Assembly (NCBI GenBank): GCA_018398765.1
Contig: JAHBMJ010005790.1
Location: forward strand, 62,001-126,000
Length of the DNA stretch: 64,000 nt
Source: Chromera velia
Taxonomy: Eukaryota; Sar; Chromeraceae
Reading direction: 5' to 3'
The notes under the pieces were generated by a model. The model was not told the origin of the DNA. It made no database searches and was given only the letters and a program-made list of their open reading frames with translations. A program made the position numbers and the translations under genes. Every line of letters begins with the position of its first letter. Position 1 is the stretch's first letter. Positions 22,541 to 33,955 of this stretch are shown piece by piece.

Positions 22541-23899
22541 ACTCCCTCTTGGTTTCTATTCTCATCTCTGAATCGTTCTTCAATCCCGTTCGCTGTATGA
22601 GGAAGCATTTGCGTGTACACATCTTTTTCTGTGTGTGATCCCTTTTTTCTTGCAGGTACGAGTCTGACCTGGACCGCGACCGCCTGGAGAAAGAGCTGCG
22701 TGCGCCCGTCCGCCTGGTGATGAGGAAGTCTCTGGAGAAACAGTTCCTGAACGCGTCAGAGGAAAAGATCCAGTCAGAGATCAGAAAAGTCCTCCAGGAT
22801 CTCGACGAAGAGACCAGGGAGGAAATGACCATCCCTGTGCCGAAGGAACTCTTCAGGTGCGTCGTCTATCTGCCTGTCTGTCTGTCTATCTGTCTGCCTG
22901 CCTGCCTGCCTGCCTGTCTGTCTGTCTTTCTGTCTGTCTGCCTGTCTATTTGTCTGTCTGTCTGTCTGTCTGTCTGCCTGCCTGCCTGCCTGTGTTGAGG
23001 TAAGAACGCTGAAGCTGAGGCTCTGGGATGCTGAGACGGGCCTACAGATCCCCAGCCACTCGGCTGTCAACCTTCCCCCCCGTATGCTTTCTGTTTGGAT
23101 TCTAGAAGCAGTTTCCATGTGTGTACGCACGGACTCCCAGTGGACATGCAGAAATTAGATCCGAACTTCGAAAATTAAGGAGGTGCGACGAAAGACAAAG
23201 TGAAAGTGACCTCTTTGTCAGTCTGTCTGGGAGTCTCTTTGCCTCTCTGTCTGCAAAGCGTTTCTTCATCAAGCACAATACCGCATTCACGGAAGAAAAT
23301 TTCCAATTGAAGAAGACATCCAGAAGGAGATGAAGAGACAATTGTTTTCAGTTTTTCAAATAAATTTTGACGCACACCTTCTTCTCTCCATTGGATGAAT
23401 TGCAGGCCGAACCTGAGGAGAACGTGCTTGAACAGACGGTATCGGGAACACTATCACTGTGGTGAGTCGGTCGTCTTCTTTTCCCTTATTTCCATCGTTC
23501 AGACGGTCTTTATGTTACCTCTTTTCTGGCTGTGTCACTCTGTGTGTTAGGAACATCCAGAAAGTTAGGGTGTCAGAGTCAGATTAAGGAGACGCCGGGT
23601 GAGGAGAGGACATCGGTCGTTTTCCTTCTCTCCTTCCTGCCTCCACCTTTTTCACACTGCTCCAACATCATTGTGGAATAAGTTGAGAGTGGAAGTGAGC
23701 ATGCGTCTCTGCAAGTTTGCATGTTCATGTCCCTCCCTCTCCCCCCCCCTCTTTATTCCGTCCCTCCGCAGGTTCCTGGGGATTCCAGCCAGTCGCAGGG
23801 CAGCCCGTGTGGTCGTGCTGCATGGCCGAGAAGGAGAGCGCCCAGGGGTGCTGCTACAGAGTGCTGGACCCAGACACATGGATGACCTGCGGCCTGTAG
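21604..23899 (+). CDS. Basic protein with Cys-rich C-terminal tail (4 exons, 404 aa)
   Basis: Exons 21604-22433, 22656-22856, 23406-23461 and 23772-23899 join in consistent phases (2, 2, 1) and end at a TAG, giving 404 residues. The first ~280 residues are hydrophilic, rich in Arg, Lys, Pro and Asp/Glu, and probably disordered. The second exon encodes an acidic-basic helix likely to form a short coiled coil (about residues 280-345). The last ~60 residues hold a distinctive Cys/His/Trp cluster: CLNRRYREHYHCGSWG, then VWSCCMAEKESAQGCCYR, ending in TWMTCGL. This cluster, split over two exons, may bind metal and looks like the conserved part. No signal peptide or transmembrane segment is seen. 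I do not recognise the family. Transcribed divergently from the FG-GAP gene. Confidence 0.7.
22492..22538. repeat. TC/TG dinucleotide microsatellite
   Basis: (TC)n followed by (TG)n in intron 1 of the basic Cys-tail gene. Confidence 0.9.
22866..22994. repeat. CTGT/CTGC tetranucleotide array
   Basis: About 130 bases of CTGT and CTGC words in intron 2, starting a few bases after the GTGCGT donor. Confidence 0.9.
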
Positions 23900-24905
23900 C
23901 TCTTCTTCTGTATTCATTCATTGATTGGGGTTCTGCATGCACCTGGCGAGGGTCAAGAAGCTCTGTTCGGAATTCACATCAGAAGCCAGTGGGAGAGGGG
24001 TGTTCTCTACCGAATGCAGCCATTGAGTCTCGATGTTGACTCTTCTGTTAATTCTTCCGAGTCGTACAAGCATTCATCCGCAATCGATCGAGTCTCTCAA
24101 GCAGGGGAGACTCAGGCTCCGAGTCTTCCGTTGTCACGGCGTTATGGAACTTAATTCGAATTTATACAAAGCAATATACATGCTTTATTTATTGAAAGTT
24201 CGTGTCAACTAAAAAAAATGACTATTTGATTTATACAAATTTTTATGATTTTATTAAATCAGCAAATATCAGCAAAAACAAATTATTAAATTATTATTTC
24301 AATTTTTTTATTTAGTTTGATATGGTATTGATTATCGCTACTGTTATCATTGGTATATATACGTCTTTTAAGTTATGCCCCGTTGACCGCGGAGGGTCTC
24401 TAAAACATAAATCTTATCTTATGATTCCCTACATAATTCCCTACTCGTAGATGATTCCTGTCCTAGCTGTCTAATGATATGACGCTAATCTCACATATCA
24501 AATTTCAACTTAGCTAGCCATCGTAGCCAATGAATTTGAATTAAAGTATACTTCTATAAATTTAGTTGTAAAATATTTTATCAGCATGTGACAGTAAGAC
24601 GACATTGTTAGTCCAAATGTTGCGTGCCTTTAATATGGAGCTTGCGCTTTCCAAAAAATATGAACAATACTAGGAACAACAGGACCAAAATCATTTAAAT
24701 TAAAGACAAAGAAGACCCAGCCGGCCGATCAGTCTGTCCATTGGATAGCTGAGCCTTTTTCTTTGAGCAGAACCGAACACGACCGAACACGGCCAGACGG
24801 CTGAGCCCCCTCTCGCTCTCATTATTTCTCCGTGACCCTTGCTCTGCCTTTTCCATGCAAAAAACCCGGGGCGTGCCCCAGTCAAAAACCGTCTGGCTAA
24901 AATAG
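23900..24905. other. AT-rich intergenic stretch
   Basis: Between the convergent ends of the basic Cys-tail gene and the ankyrin genes. From 24.15 to 24.70 kb it is strongly AT-rich, with no ORF, no clear repeat copy elsewhere in the window and no RNA gene that I can recognise. Confidence 0.6.
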
Positions 24906-25400
24906 TCAATCTGCCGCAGCCGGTGGCACCAGAAGTGCCAGCGTCTCCGGGGACCTTGAGTACTCTACAGCAATGTCGTGGGGAGTCTCGCCCATCCTAT
25001 CTCTCACCTGCAGGTCGGCACCTCTGTCAACGAGCAGCTGCACAACCTCCATCACACCCCAAACTACAGCTCGATGGAGAACGGTTTGACCCCGCCAACC
25101 CCGAGCGTTCACGTTGGCACCGCGGTCGAGAAGAAACTCTACCACCGCGCGCACATCAGAGATGAAGCTCTCCTCTCTGGTGTGGGCAAATCGGCCACGG
25201 TCCCCGTATACCACTGCTGCACGCAGCGCTGTTTCGTTGGGAATGTCATTGTTCACCTTGTTGACATCGGCACCGTTCTCTACCAGAATCTCTACATAGT
25301 CCGGTCTAGCTCTTGCTGCAGCGCACATCAGAGCTGTCCATTCTTCTCCAAAGCTGAGAACACCCCCCACACACAACGAGTCAGTGACAGGAATGAACAT
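24906..25400 (-). CDS. Ankyrin-repeat ORF, tandem duplicate of the upstream gene's 3' half
   Basis: 164 residues from an ATG at 25400, only 15 bases after the stop of the upstream ankyrin ORF. It encodes three to four ankyrin repeats (DRGANVNARGWRGQTVLHRA, LLVDRGADLQVRD) and ends with the same tail (YSRSPETLALLVPP) as its neighbour. From the HTREESFIS segment to the stop the two copies are nearly identical. A good acceptor (GTGTTCTCAG at ~25358, then CTTTGGAGAAG) lies at the point where homology with the neighbour starts, so this may be an alternative 3' exon of the same gene rather than a separate gene. Ankyrin repeats mediate protein binding; the partner is unknown. Confidence 0.55.
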   Translation of the reverse strand: MFIPVTDSLCVGGVLSFGEEWTALMCAAARARPDYVEILVENGADVNKVNNDIPNETALRAAVVYGDRGRFAHTREESFISDVRAVVEFLLDRGANVNARGWRGQTVLHRAVVWGVMEVVQLLVDRGADLQVRDRMGETPHDIAVEYSRSPETLALLVPPAAAD

Positions 25401-25414
25401 GAAGGGTGAAGCAG

Positions 25415-26314
25415 TCACTCTGCAACAGCCGGCGGCACCAGAAGTGCCAGCGTCTCCGGGGACCTTGAGTACTCTACAGCAACGTCGTGGGGAGTCTGGC
25501 CGCCACTGTCTCTCACCTGCAGGTCGGCACCTCTGTCAACGAGCAGCTGCACAACCTCTATCACACCCCAACAAACAGCTCGATGAAGAGCGGTTTCACC
25601 CCGCCAACCCCGAGCGTTCACGTTGGCACCGCGGTCGAGAAGGATCTCTATCACTGTGCGCACAGACGAAATGAAGCTCTCCTCCCTGGTGTGGGGGAAC
25701 TGGGCACGGTGCCCTTGTGCTACTGCGGCATCGAGCACAATGAAGAAGGGCACCTCCCCCGCCTTCACCTCCAAGTCCGGATGATCACTCAATATAATCT
25801 CAAAGGCTTCCATGTGGTTTGCACGCACAGCCCTCATCAGAGCCGTGTGACCCTTAAAAAGTCCGTCTATGTCTGCACCTGCCTTCAGGCACCGACGGAA
25901 GTCGTCTCCGTTGTTCGCACCGCTGACGAAATCAGACAGTGCCTGCTGAGTGGTCTCTGCCGACACTGGTCGAAACTCACGAATCTTTTCAGTAATGTCC
26001 ACTTCAATCGATTCAATCAAAGCCACATCAATTTCAAAGTGCCTGTGCACGACCTTTTCTAGCTGCTTTGTGATTTCTCGCCCCGCCTTCTTCACCGCAT
26101 CGAGAGCTGCTATGTCTTCCTCTTGGACGCACGAAACACTCGCGGGTGCTGCTGCAGCTGCTGCTGAATTTTGGCCTCCCCCCTTCGCCCACAAAGTCTT
26201 CTCAACAAGACTGATGGTGGAGTCGAGATCAGAGACGATGGAGGCCCGCAACGTTCTCAGACGCTGCAGAAAGGCTTCAGTGGTCAACGGAAGGAGAACC
26301 GCCGTCTCCTCCAT
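25415..26314 (-). CDS. Ankyrin-repeat protein, 299 aa
   Basis: Single open frame from the first in-frame ATG (MEETAVLLPL) at 26314. The frame is open for ~160 bases further upstream, but without an ATG. Residues 1-130 are helical (TTEAFLQRLRTLRASIV and following), probably a coiled-coil or helical-bundle segment with an Ala-rich insert. Residues ~135-295 hold four ankyrin repeats (GHTALMRAVRANHMEAFEII, DRGANVNARGWRGETALHRA, LLVDRGADLQVRDSGGQTPH) and end YSRSPETLALLVPPAVAE. No signal peptide or membrane helix. It lies head to head with the large gene at 26.86 kb and directly upstream of its own partial duplicate. It is probably a soluble scaffold protein; nothing more specific can be said. Confidence 0.7.
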   Translation of the reverse strand: MEETAVLLPLTTEAFLQRLRTLRASIVSDLDSTISLVEKTLWAKGGGQNSAAAAAAPASVSCVQEEDIAALDAVKKAGREITKQLEKVVHRHFEIDVALIESIEVDITEKIREFRPVSAETTQQALSDFVSGANNGDDFRRCLKAGADIDGLFKGHTALMRAVRANHMEAFEIILSDHPDLEVKAGEVPFFIVLDAAVAQGHRAQFPHTREESFISSVRTVIEILLDRGANVNARGWRGETALHRAVCWGVIEVVQLLVDRGADLQVRDSGGQTPHDVAVEYSRSPETLALLVPPAVAE

Positions 26315-26863
26315 CTTGCAAGTCGAAAAACGAGAAAAAACCCCACCTGCTTTAGCTGCTGTCCATTTTTTAACACATTGAGTGCAACTCCTCAATTTAC
26401 CGACATCACTCAGTGCGGTTCCTAACGCAGTTTGGTAAGAAGCATGCAAGAAGCGTCTCACGTGTCTGAACAATGTCTGAACATGGCATGCATGTCTGAA
26501 CGAGAATCACGGCATCGTGCACGGGGGCATTTCGACGCGACATGGCGCGCCGCGCGTCCCGGCCCAGCCGGCTCCTTTCGTGAATGCATATTGAATGCAT
26601 GCACCCTGTCCATGCATGCAGACCGATACAGTCGATCATCAGTCGATCTGCAGTAATTCATGCATTCGATCAGGAACGCATGCATTGGTGTTCTTCTGGC
26701 CAGAAATTGTCACTCACAAGGTTGCCGAAAGACCTTTGAATGCCTCCTGAAGAAGCACAAGAGGGGGAGGAAGACTCCTGCATGTAGCCACTCGTCGAAA
26801 AGTTCAATTGAAAGATTGAAGTATACGTATACAGACGTCCATTGTTAGCCCCTGACTTGAAAA
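26315..26863. promoter_or_regulatory. Divergent intergenic region (ankyrin gene / large plus-strand gene)
   Basis: Holds several GCATGCA words (about 26480, 26597, 26613, 26680) and a GC-rich inverted repeat, GACGCG at 26534 pairing with CGCGTC at 26553 around a GGCGCGCC core. No ORF is supported. A shared regulatory role is inferred from the head-to-head arrangement and the recurrence of the same features in the other divergent spacers. Confidence 0.45.
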
Positions 26864-27753
26864 ATGAAGTCCCGAGGAAGCGTTCAAAGAGGAAAGAGCG
26901 CACCCGCAGACAGGCGCCAGTCTGGTCCGACACGCTCCTCCTCTCAGCCTTTCTTCCAATCCACAAGAGGAGGCGGATCATTCTCGATGACGAAGGACAG
27001 AAGAAGCACACAACAGATGAACCAAGAAGGGACCGCATTCAACAGAGACAGCAAGAAACCGGGATGCGAACGTGAGTCATGCAGTTGAGCAATCAGTCGA
27101 TCAGGCAGGCAGGCAGTCAGTCGGCAGAGAGAAGAGCCTTCTGTCATTCCGTCCTTTCATCTGTTACTGCCGCTCTGTTAGTTGCCGCTTTCGCATGTGA
27201 CTGGCTTCTCTGTTGCTCGCACATGCATGTATATTCGGCTCTGTGCCTCTGGACATGTATATGTTCACACATTTTCTGTGTACACGTATGCACCCTTTCG
27301 TTCGCCCCATATGCGTATCGTTGCCCACCCTGCTGCAGTCCCCCCTATCTTCGAGTACCTCCACTCCCTCAGGAGCTCCCACTTCGCCAAGGAAGCCTTC
27401 GGGACAAAAAGCGCCAACATCCGGGCGTGCATGCCTCAGTCAGTTAGTCAGACAGTCAGTCAGGCAGTTAGCAAGTCAGTCAAGTCAGTCAGTCAGTCAG
27501 TCAGTCCGTCCGTCCGTCCGCCAGTCGGTCAGTCAGTCAGTCAGTCAGTCCATCAGTCAGTCAGTCAGTCAGTCCATCAGTCAGTCAGTCAGTCCATCAG
27601 TCAGTCAGTCAGTCAGCCAGTCAGTCAGTCAGTCAGTCGGTCGGTCGGTCGGTCAGTCAGTCAGTCAGTCAGTCAGTCAGTCAGTCAGGCAGGCAGGCAG
27701 GCAGGCATTCCGTCAGTCCGTCAGTCCGTCAGTCCGTCAGTCCGTCCGTCCGT

Positions 27754-27785
<32 letters not shown>

Positions 27786-29517
27786 CAGCCAACCAGAGAG
27801 TCTTGCACTCTTCTGCTGCTTATGTGGGAGTCACACAGTACACAATTGCCCTTCGCAATCCTGTCTTCCCTCCTTCGCTCTCTCTTTGTGTTTCCATGCA
27901 GGTGTTCCAATGACAGCCACATCCAGTGGAGTGTCGGAACAGGAGTGGTGGACAAGTTGATCGAGTACACAACCACCAGGCCGAAGCTGGTCACATACAC
28001 AAAGGGAGGGAAGTGCCATGGTAGGTCTTATGAATCGCTCTGACTCTCTCTCTTTCCCCCTGTCTTTCTTTCTCCCTCTCCCTCTCCCTCTCTCTTTCCT
28101 CAGAGAAAGAAGGAGTAAGTCAATGTGTGTATGTTTCGGATAAGCATTTTTGTGTGTACGAACGTGCGACTGTTCGCTCCTTTCCTTTGCAGCCCACCAC
28201 CACGAGACAGAACTTCTTTCCGAGTGGGTGTGCGGACACATTGAGCACTACCTTGATGAGATCACTCGAAGTTTTGCGTTCAGGAAGAAGGGAAAGGGGA
28301 AGGCAGAGTTCTTTGAGGTCTTCCATCATGTCTCGCAATGTGTGGCTCTGCTCTCTGCTGGGGTCAGTTTTTTCGGGTTCATTTTGCTGTTTTGTCTCAC
28401 ACTGATCCCTTCACTTTCTCCTTTGCCAAATCATCTCCGTCTCTCCGAGCAGCAATGGAAGCATCCAAGCCACTGTCTCTCTTGTTAATTTCTGCATTTG
28501 ACTGTCCAAGAGAATGTCCGAGCGGGTCTTCTACAGACGCGTTTGTCGATTTTTCTGATTTTTTTCGCAATTCTGCTTTCACCGAAAAGTTTCATCTTTC
28601 CTCTACATCGTCCTTTTACGCTGAACAAAAACTCACACCTTCTTCATTCGATCGCCTGACAACACAACGGGGCACCTAGCTGTGTGAGTGCAGTTCGAGG
28701 AGATCTCCAACCAGTGCAAGTTCCACTGTGAACGGCTCGCAGAGGTCGGGCTTCTTTTTCTTCTGTCCCTGTTCTTCGGGGTACACGGAGAAGGCGAGTG
28801 GGCCTGAAAGGAAAATTGGTGCATTTCTTTACTACAAGCTTTAGCCTTCTCTGCATCTCCTTCTTGGGAAGCGGAAGCTATCTTTCTTGACAAAGCTTTG
28901 CTTCTCGTCGTGCACTTGCCTGCTGCCTTGCAACCTCTCTGGTTCTCCCCTCAGCAGGGATGCAGACCTCCTGTGTCATCCCCCCATGTGCTTGCTTTTC
29001 AATCGTCTGTTTGCTTACATTCTGCCGTCATTCAGGCCGTCTCCCACATCTGGGCCGTCTCCGTGAAGGTCATCGACCGGACTTTTGAAGTCTTCAGAGA
29101 GACGATCCTCTCGATGACTGAGGAGATAGCTCGGAACGAGGAGGAGGCAGAGAGGGCGACTGACAATGCAGTGTTGTTTCGAAGAAAAACAGAAGCCGTA
29201 CACGATGTCAGTTGGTGAAACAAAGAAGCTGTTCTATTTGGCTGCAATTGGCTGTGTCCGTCTCTTTTTGGTTTTCTCGTTGACTGTGAAAAAAGTGTGA
29301 AATGACCATCCGTGAAGGGATCGCTTTCTTGATCAAGAAGGGGTGACCTTTTTGAGAGAAAGGACCATCCTCGCACGGCCTGTTTATTTGTCCTGGAAAT
29401 GCTCCCTCTTCTTCCTCTCGTCTCAAGTGTCGCTTCTCTCTTTTCACCTCTTCCAACCGTATTCAGGTTATGTTTTCCTTTCTCTCTAGGCTCAATTCTC
29501 CTCTCTCTGTGTATCTT

Positions 29518-29553
<36 letters not shown>

Positions 29554-29571
29554 CGTGAGTGCGTGCGTGTG

Positions 29572-29605
<34 letters not shown>

Positions 29606-29725
29606 AGTGTGTGTGTGTGTGTGTGTGCAGAAATACCTGGACGAGGCAGTCAAGTCGATGCACGCGTCCATCGAGGCCACTCTCAGGGTGGGTGGGTGGG
29701 TCAGTGTGTGAAGTGGAAACAGCAG

Positions 29726-29758
<33 letters not shown>

Positions 29759-32700
29759 CTCTCCCTCTCTCTCTCCAATTCAGGTGCGTCTCGAATCCAT
29801 TCTTCTTTTTCTGCTGCAGGGTCGGTTGGTGAACGCCTCGAAGATGGAGGTCCAGAGACTGCTGACCCGGCTGGAGAGGGTCGAGGGCATCGCCTCGCAA
29901 CTCTTCATCGACGCCATCAAGAGTGCCAACAAGGGGGGGCACCAGGCAGGAATGCCGTGGTTTCAGGTCGGTCAGGCTCATGCATGCAGAGAGAGTGATC
30001 AAGGGCATTCATCATTATTATGTGTTCTTCAAACCTCATTTTTGTGCACACACTTCTTGGTGAAGTCTTCCATTTCCGACACACTTTTGTTTCAGGCAGC
30101 CCCTCCTAAGTTGGAGTGATTGTTTTCACATTGGTTTCCTATCTGGATGTACCGAGTATTTGTCATGCGCGTAGACACTTCTTTTTCTGTCATCCGATTT
30201 AACTGAATGTCTGTTTTTTTAAACATCGAATCATTTTTTCTCTATTCGCGGGTGGGAACAGGTCTGCATGTTGCCACAGGATTTCTTTTCCAATTGAAAA
30301 TAAGTGTCCTCCAGTAAGAGGCGAATCGCAGTCTTTCTCCATCAAATGAGCTAGCTGTTTGTAGATTACCAATCTTTTTGCAAACACACCCAAGCATGCA
30401 AGTATGATATATACCCTCATTCCGTTTCCCCTTGCAGGTTGGGGACATGGACCATCCCAGAAGGCTGGAAGAAGTAGGCACTCACCGCATCATGGACCTT
30501 CTCCTCCTCCATGGAGGGCCCAACGGAGCCTTCAAGGCCTTGGCAGGAGCAGCGAAGGAACCCAACTACGCCCTCCTGCTCACACAGGCAATACCGGAAC
30601 CAACGGCAGAGACAGCTACAGGAACAGTACCACAAGCACAGACACAGATGATGGCGCCAGCACTTGCGCAGTCTCCCCAAATCCAATTCCAACTTTCGCC
30701 CGCGATGGGTCCCAAAGGCTCCCCCCTCACTCCTTCAGCCTTAGCTCGGCAGTCCAAGAGAGGGAGTCTCCCGGTCCTCCCGTCTCCCTCTGCATTGAAT
30801 CTGGACGAACCGGAACATCCAGTGGGAGTCTCAGGAGAAGAGGGGCGGGTGATGCAAGGTTCCCACGCCTCCATGATGATGAACCGGACGATGGGCGCCT
30901 CGCAGATGGGGCATATGACTCAGGGCGGCGTTCCTGTTCCACCCACAACAATCCCACTGGGACAGAAAGGGGACCCAAAACTCCAAAAACAGTTCATTGA
31001 GGGTCGGTGGCTGGGAGAGAAGTAGCGGAAGTTCGATTTGATTCGCTCTTTGTCTCGTCTGCAATGTTTTCTTCTTCACTGCTTGTTCTGCACTTTGACT
31101 GTGGCAGCCAAGTCTGTGGAGTGCAGATGAAGGAAAGAGAGGCTGACGCACGCGCGAGAATCCCACACAGTGCTTATCAATCCGCGTGTGTCTGCCACTT
31201 GAACTGCACTCTTTTGCAGAGCTGATGAACAAAGAGATTTCTTTGGAAGACGGGGAGGACAGCTACGTGAACGTTGTGAACACCATCGAGAATCTCGGTG
31301 GGTGCGTGCGTGCGTGTGCGTGTGTTCAAGTAAGAGGAAGTTCGTTGTTTAGATCGTGACTTCGTTTTGTGTCTCACAATCTAAATCAGGTTGGAAGTGA
31401 GTGCTCTACAATCAGGTTGGAATCGTGTTTCTTCCAACTCCTCAATGTAGCCGTCCCATCATTGCCAGTGTTAGTCTTTACGGTGCTTGGTCCAAGAATG
31501 ACCATGCCAGTCTGCCTCCCTGCCTGTGTGCAGTGTCCACAATCGACCAAGAGGAGAACAAACAGAGACGAATGCTCCTGAGAGTCAGTAAGGGAGTGGC
31601 AGAATGCATGAGAGATTGAATGAGTGGAAACAGAGAGCTGTCCTGAAATACTTTTAGGCATCTTACTAGGTGTTTCTGTCAGCCGAGAGAGCCGCTGCAA
31701 GCTCCAAGTGAGTACCTCCGAAATTATCCCACTGCTTACTTTTGCCCCTCCGCTACCTTCAGCTTAAGCGCAGTTATACTTTTCATTCGTTCTCCATACC
31801 CCCCACTTTCTGTCTTCTCCTCTCTTGTGTGCAGTTGGACGCAGCAGAAGCAGGCACAGCGAAGTTTGCCGAGGCCTTCCAAGTCGTCAGCAAGCGCTTC
31901 TTCGCGAAGTCCTGGAAGAATGCGGTGGGTCTCTTGGGTTGGTTGTTTTCAATTGTTTGATCTGTCTGTTGCTCCACTTCATTTTCAGGAGGGAAAGGCT
32001 GGACGCATCGTGAAAAGCCGGATGGGAAAGAGAGCGAGAGGGAGAGGGGAAACATGGGAAGATGGAGGGTAAGGGAGAAGTTGGTATGGTGGAAGGCCGA
32101 AATGGTGAGGAGAAAACAACGAGGAAACACAGAAACTCACACCCCGTTTTTCCTCATTTACTTGCCTGCAGGAAATTCAAACGGACGCCACATTCAACTG
32201 CAGGGCAGAGGACCGCTTAGGAGAGGGAGAGGATTTTGGAGACGGGGACCTTGCGCTCCTCTGGAGTGACAACGAGGATTCAGATGGAGAAGGGGAAGCG
32301 TTCACAAAAAGAGGGGGGGAGTCGGAGATCGCATCGTCCTCTGGTCCGTCGGTATTTTCTTTTTTTTTTTCCTCACAAAAGCTATCAGAATGAAGAATGA
32401 TAATGTAGTTCAATTGCGTTCTCTCCTCGTCCTGTTCCGTAAGCGAGATGCAAAAGGTCAAAACATTTCCGGAGATAATCTGAGTTGAAGAAAACCTTCA
32501 TCCGCTTTAGTGCTAGTTGCTTGCTACCATGTACGAAGGTTTCCTGACTGTCTGAACATACGTATTTGCATAGGCATATTTTTCTCCGTTCATTCCACTC
32601 ACTCCATCTTCTGCAGATCACTCCATTCATTCCACTCACTCCATCTTCTGCAGATCACTCCATTCATTCCACTTACTCCATCTTCTGGAGATCACTCCAT

Positions 32701-33911
32701 TCATTCCACTTATTCCATCTTCTGCAGATCACTCCATTCATTCCACTTACTCCATCTTCTGCAGATCACTCCATTCATTCCACTTACTCCATCTTCTGCA
32801 GATCACGCCATTCATTCCACTTATTCCATCTTGTGCAGATCACTCGAAGGGAGTCACTGCGTTGGGAGCGGCAGAGAAAGAGGGAGAGGACGGAGGAGGC
32901 AGCAGTGTGAAGGAGAGCGCCATGCAGCGGATTAATAGAAGAGCCGCAACGTCGATTTACAAAGAAGATGTGAAAATGTCCATCAGGTGCCCCCTCACGG
33001 TCCTGTACAGAATCGGTTGGTTGGTTGGTGCGTTTGGTTTTTGGTCCCATCAATTCTCTTTTTTCCTTTGTCAGTCTTTAGCAGCGGCTCTGGCATTGGA
33101 TCGTTTCGTTTCGTGACTTGAGCTTTGTTGAGGACTTTGGGGAGTAGAGTAACCTGAATGAATGTTTGGAGACGCGGTCTGTTGTGGTGTAGACGTGCCC
33201 TACGATTCACAAATCTCTCGGCTCTCATTTTGCTGTCTGTCTCAGATTGGAACTCTTCTTGCTTGCGTCTAAATTAGTCTCATTTTCTTTCTGTCCTGCC
33301 CTCCTTTCCTGCAGCCGTGCACCCGAGTCGCCTGATAGGAATGCAAAAATCTGCAGCACCCACGAAGAGCCAACTGATGGAACTCCTCAGCAAGGCATTC
33401 GAGACACACATCAAGTCAGTGGATCAGCAATCAAACTTCTGTTTTCAATCAATCTCGAACCTTCAATTCTTCATATCAATTTGTGTTCTGATGTTCTTTG
33501 CTCGTAGATGGAAAGAAATTAAAATGCTCATACGCACACCACGCGTACTGTGAAATTCGAGTTTCAGTTTGTATGAGAGAAGAGAAAGAGGCCACTCAAG
33601 GTTCCAGGATGACCAAGAACGCCTGCTGAACTTTCTATCGACACTCCTCTGCATGTGCAGTCTCGACAGGGTGGGGGACCAGAACCCTGTGTCCTTCTAC
33701 GCTTCCGTCTCCAAGTCAGTTTTTTTATTCTTCCGACTGGCTGGGCGTCTGGGTCGCAGGAACCCCACTGGTGGTCGCCCGAAATCTTGGAGGATCTGTT
33801 TCGTTTTTGCGTTCTGCCTGACTCAATTACCTTTCGTCTGACTATAACCGTCATGGCAGAATTGAAGGTCTCTTCTATCCTTTTCTCCATCTTCTCCTTC
33901 TTGAATCCAAA

Positions 33912-33955
<44 letters not shown>

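Noticed and set aside
27182-28043. Long ORFs with Val-Ser-Gln-Ser repeats
   Set aside because: They only reflect the (GTCA)n microsatellite, which is open in all frames; the supported exons on either side (27339-27426, 27902-28020) join in phase across it.
29463-29680. His-Thr repeat ORFs on the minus strand
   Set aside because: Translation of a (TG)n microsatellite in an intron.
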